Assembly (NCBI RefSeq): GCF_008704995.1
Contig: NZ_CP023747.1
Coordinates: 6,172,001 to 6,236,000, forward strand
Direction: 5' to 3'
Source of the DNA: Streptomyces nodosus
GTDB taxonomy: Bacteria; Actinomycetota; Actinomycetes; Streptomycetales; Streptomycetaceae
DNA length: 64,000 nucleotides
The translations under genes and the position numbers were made by a program. Below, one piece after another: positions 62,667 through 64,000 of this stretch; position 1 is the stretch's first letter; each line of letters begins with the position of its first letter. The notes below the pieces were generated by a model. The model searched no databases, had not been told where the DNA came from, and was given only the letters and a program-made list of their open reading frames with translations.

Positions 62667-63483
62667 TCTGACTCCCTTTATGGCATGGAGATGCCATTTC
62701 GACGAGTAAATGAACACACGGCAGCCGGCTGGCCAGAAAGGGGATCGACCGCAGGGTCGCCATCGCAAAATTCACACGGAAATGCTGACCGCATGGGTCG
62801 AGATATGGAGAAGCTCAGAGGAGTTCCCTGAGCGTCACAACACGTCAGCTGACACGTTGTGAACGGAATGCAACCCTCATGCCCGTCTCCCCCTGTCGCA
62901 CATTTGGTTGCCGTGCCTCGCGAGAAGGCCCCCGAGTGGGAGCCTCAACTCGCGACCAGTGGAGAGTAGATCAGCCGCACAAGTGGCGACAAGGGTTCTG
63001 GCCTGCGGGAATCACGATAGCGGCAACGCGCGTCACCGTGTGTCGCCGAAGCTGATCAACTTTGTCCCGGATTGCTGACGTTCTCGGCAGGCGGCCCGTC
63101 CTCGAGGTTCATCGAGACCGGACAGGCGGTTCTCGGCCACTCGCTCGTACTTCAGAAGCATTCCATGACGGCCGTGACCTCAAGAGTTTTGGGTGTGCGT
63201 GCAGTTATTGCTGGATCGTGAGATCCGGTCAAAGTCTACGGACTGAAGAGGTGAACGTTTCGATCCCGATCATCACGGGGGGTGACCCCCGCCTGGAATG
63301 TGATGTCGCTCACATGCGGGAAATGGTCGTCAATTCCGGCCGGATGTCTCGGGCGAGCGCACCGGGCGGGATTCACGCGGAGGCCTGCGGTTGCAATTGA
63401 CGAAGAGTCCGCGGAGAGATCACCGAACGCCGCTGCACGACACATGCCATGCGGACCACGACCTGGTGCCGGGCCGGGGAGTG
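62667..63483. other. Gene-poor region of 817 bp
   Basis: No supported gene. It contains the promoter of the secreted protein and the palindrome at 62836-62861. Short open frames near 63062-63487 on both strands lack RBS and family pattern. Confidence 0.45.
62836..62861. promoter_or_regulatory. 26-bp near-perfect palindrome
   Basis: CACAACACGTCAG followed by CTGACACGTTGTG, matching at 11 of 13 positions per arm with no spacer. It lies 170 bp upstream of the secreted-protein start. A dimeric regulator could bind it; no T-run follows, so it is not a terminator. Confidence 0.5.
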
Positions 63484-63894
63484 TCACCGTCCGCAGCGGT
63501 GGATCCAGTGTGCCCGGCGCTGGTACCGGGCGACCGGTGGGCCGGCCGGTGGGTGATCCGTGTGGGAAGGGTCGGTGGGGGAGGGCGGTGGTGGGGTGTC
63601 CTGGGGCGGGTGCAGGCCTTCCGTGGAGTACCGGGTGGTGGCGATGCTGTCCACGATCTGCTGCTCGGTGAAGTTCTCCGAGGCCGGCACATGAGGCACG
63701 AAACCGATGAGCACACCGTCGCTGACGATCTCCGCGTCCAGCCCCGATGCGCCGTCGATGTCCCAGAGCGCCTCGACGCCCTCGTCCAGCACGACCCTGA
63801 TGCCGAACTCGTAGACGCCCGCCTCCACGAGATGGGCCATCACCTTCCGGGCCCGCAGGGCCGCCACCACGCGCTGGGCACGATCGGAATCCAT
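63484..63894 (-). CDS. Hypothetical protein with Pro-rich tail
   Basis: ATG 63894 (MDSDRAQRVVAALRARKVMAHLVEAG) gives 136 residues; a GTG at 63906 overlaps the preceding stop (GTGA) but sits directly against the GGAGG, so the ATG is preferred. The first 90 residues look like a small folded domain (VYEFGIRVVLDEGVEALWDIDGASGLDAEIVSDGVLIGFVP). The rest is Pro/Thr-rich and disordered. Unknown role. Confidence 0.6.
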   Translation of the reverse strand: MDSDRAQRVVAALRARKVMAHLVEAGVYEFGIRVVLDEGVEALWDIDGASGLDAEIVSDGVLIGFVPHVPASENFTEQQIVDSIATTRYSTEGLHPPQDTPPPPSPTDPSHTDHPPAGPPVARYQRRAHWIHRCGR

Positions 63895-63902
63895 GACGGG
63901 CG

Positions 63903-64000
63903 TCACTCCTCCGAGTTCAGGGCTTCCGACGGGTTCAGGCCTTTACGGACTCGGCCGGCACCGGGCTTCTCGGGCTCCGCCGGAACCTGCTTCCCGGTGG
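63903..64000 (-). CDS. C-terminal end of a gene entering from the right edge
   Basis: The last 31 codons are visible (TGKQVPAEPEKPGAGRVRKG...ALNSEE, stop TGA 63905-63903). The tail is charged and probably disordered. It overlaps a possible GTG start of the next gene, so the two form an operon. Identity cannot be told from this piece. Confidence 0.55.
   Translation of the reverse strand, partial: TGKQVPAEPEKPGAGRVRKGLNPSEALNSEE

Noticed and set aside
63062-63400. 112-residue plus-strand frame in the gene-poor end region
   Set aside because: No RBS, no family pattern and mixed codon use; regarded as chance.

Overview
The window is very GC-rich, uses many GTG starts and is full of short overlaps between genes. 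It also carries a DUF624/DUF2264 sugar operon without its own ABC ATPase, an ECF41 (SigJ-type) sigma factor, small secreted proteins and a tRNA-like gene. All of this points to Streptomyces or a close relative, probably an accessory part of the chromosome. No sequence search was run; names rest on motifs I can read and on gene order.

Region 1 (1-22222, minus strand) is a defence island. Positions 1-15025 hold a tightly overlapping set that matches, gene for gene, the methylation-associated defence system (MADS): an N6-adenine DNA methylase (mad2), an AAA ATPase (mad3), a small TOPRIM-like protein (mad4), a type I specificity subunit (mad5), a 1427-residue NERD/pseudokinase/kinase/ATPase fusion (mad6), mad7, and mad8, which runs off the left edge. 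No HsdR and no mad1-like HTH gene is visible. An AIPR-family nuclease-like gene sits just upstream with its own operator-like repeats. Beyond a broken RsbW-like ATPase remnant lies a two-gene operon: an unrecognised 512-aa protein and an 884-aa phospholipase-D-type protein. It looks like a second, unnamed defence module.

Region 2 (22223-28075) is an insertion-sequence graveyard. A complete IS1380-family element has 4-bp target duplications and splits a small reading frame. Two related IS5-family elements follow. One separates the start of a glycine-zipper membrane protein from its body. The other interrupts the 3' end of a serine recombinase gene, and its removal restores the frame.

Region 3 (28360-30025) is a lower-GC cluster of small genes: a PH-like membrane protein, a possible colicin-immunity-like protein, a frameshifted gene and a coupled hypothetical. 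It ends at a strong terminator.

Region 4 (30142-43218) is metabolic: aminopeptidase P and a divergent TrmB/LuxR-type regulator, then a DeoR/LacI hybrid repressor divergent from a sugar-acid operon (hydroxyacid dehydrogenase, binding lipoprotein, two permeases, YesL-like protein, DUF2264 protein). A CPBP protease and a DUF389 protein follow.

Region 5 (43357-48809) has a tRNA-like gene followed by a four-gene operon encoding leucine-rich-repeat, ankyrin, MoxR ATPase and VWA/metallopeptidase proteins. It is the best candidate in the window for an undescribed system.

Region 6 (48963-64000) is mixed: a 2OG-Fe(II) oxygenase-like protein, an MFS exporter with a divergent MarR regulator and a clear operator, an ECF41 sigma factor, a histidine phosphatase, small hypotheticals, an HTH-DUF3887 regulator heading an ABC-transporter operon, two small secreted proteins, and a truncated gene at the right edge.
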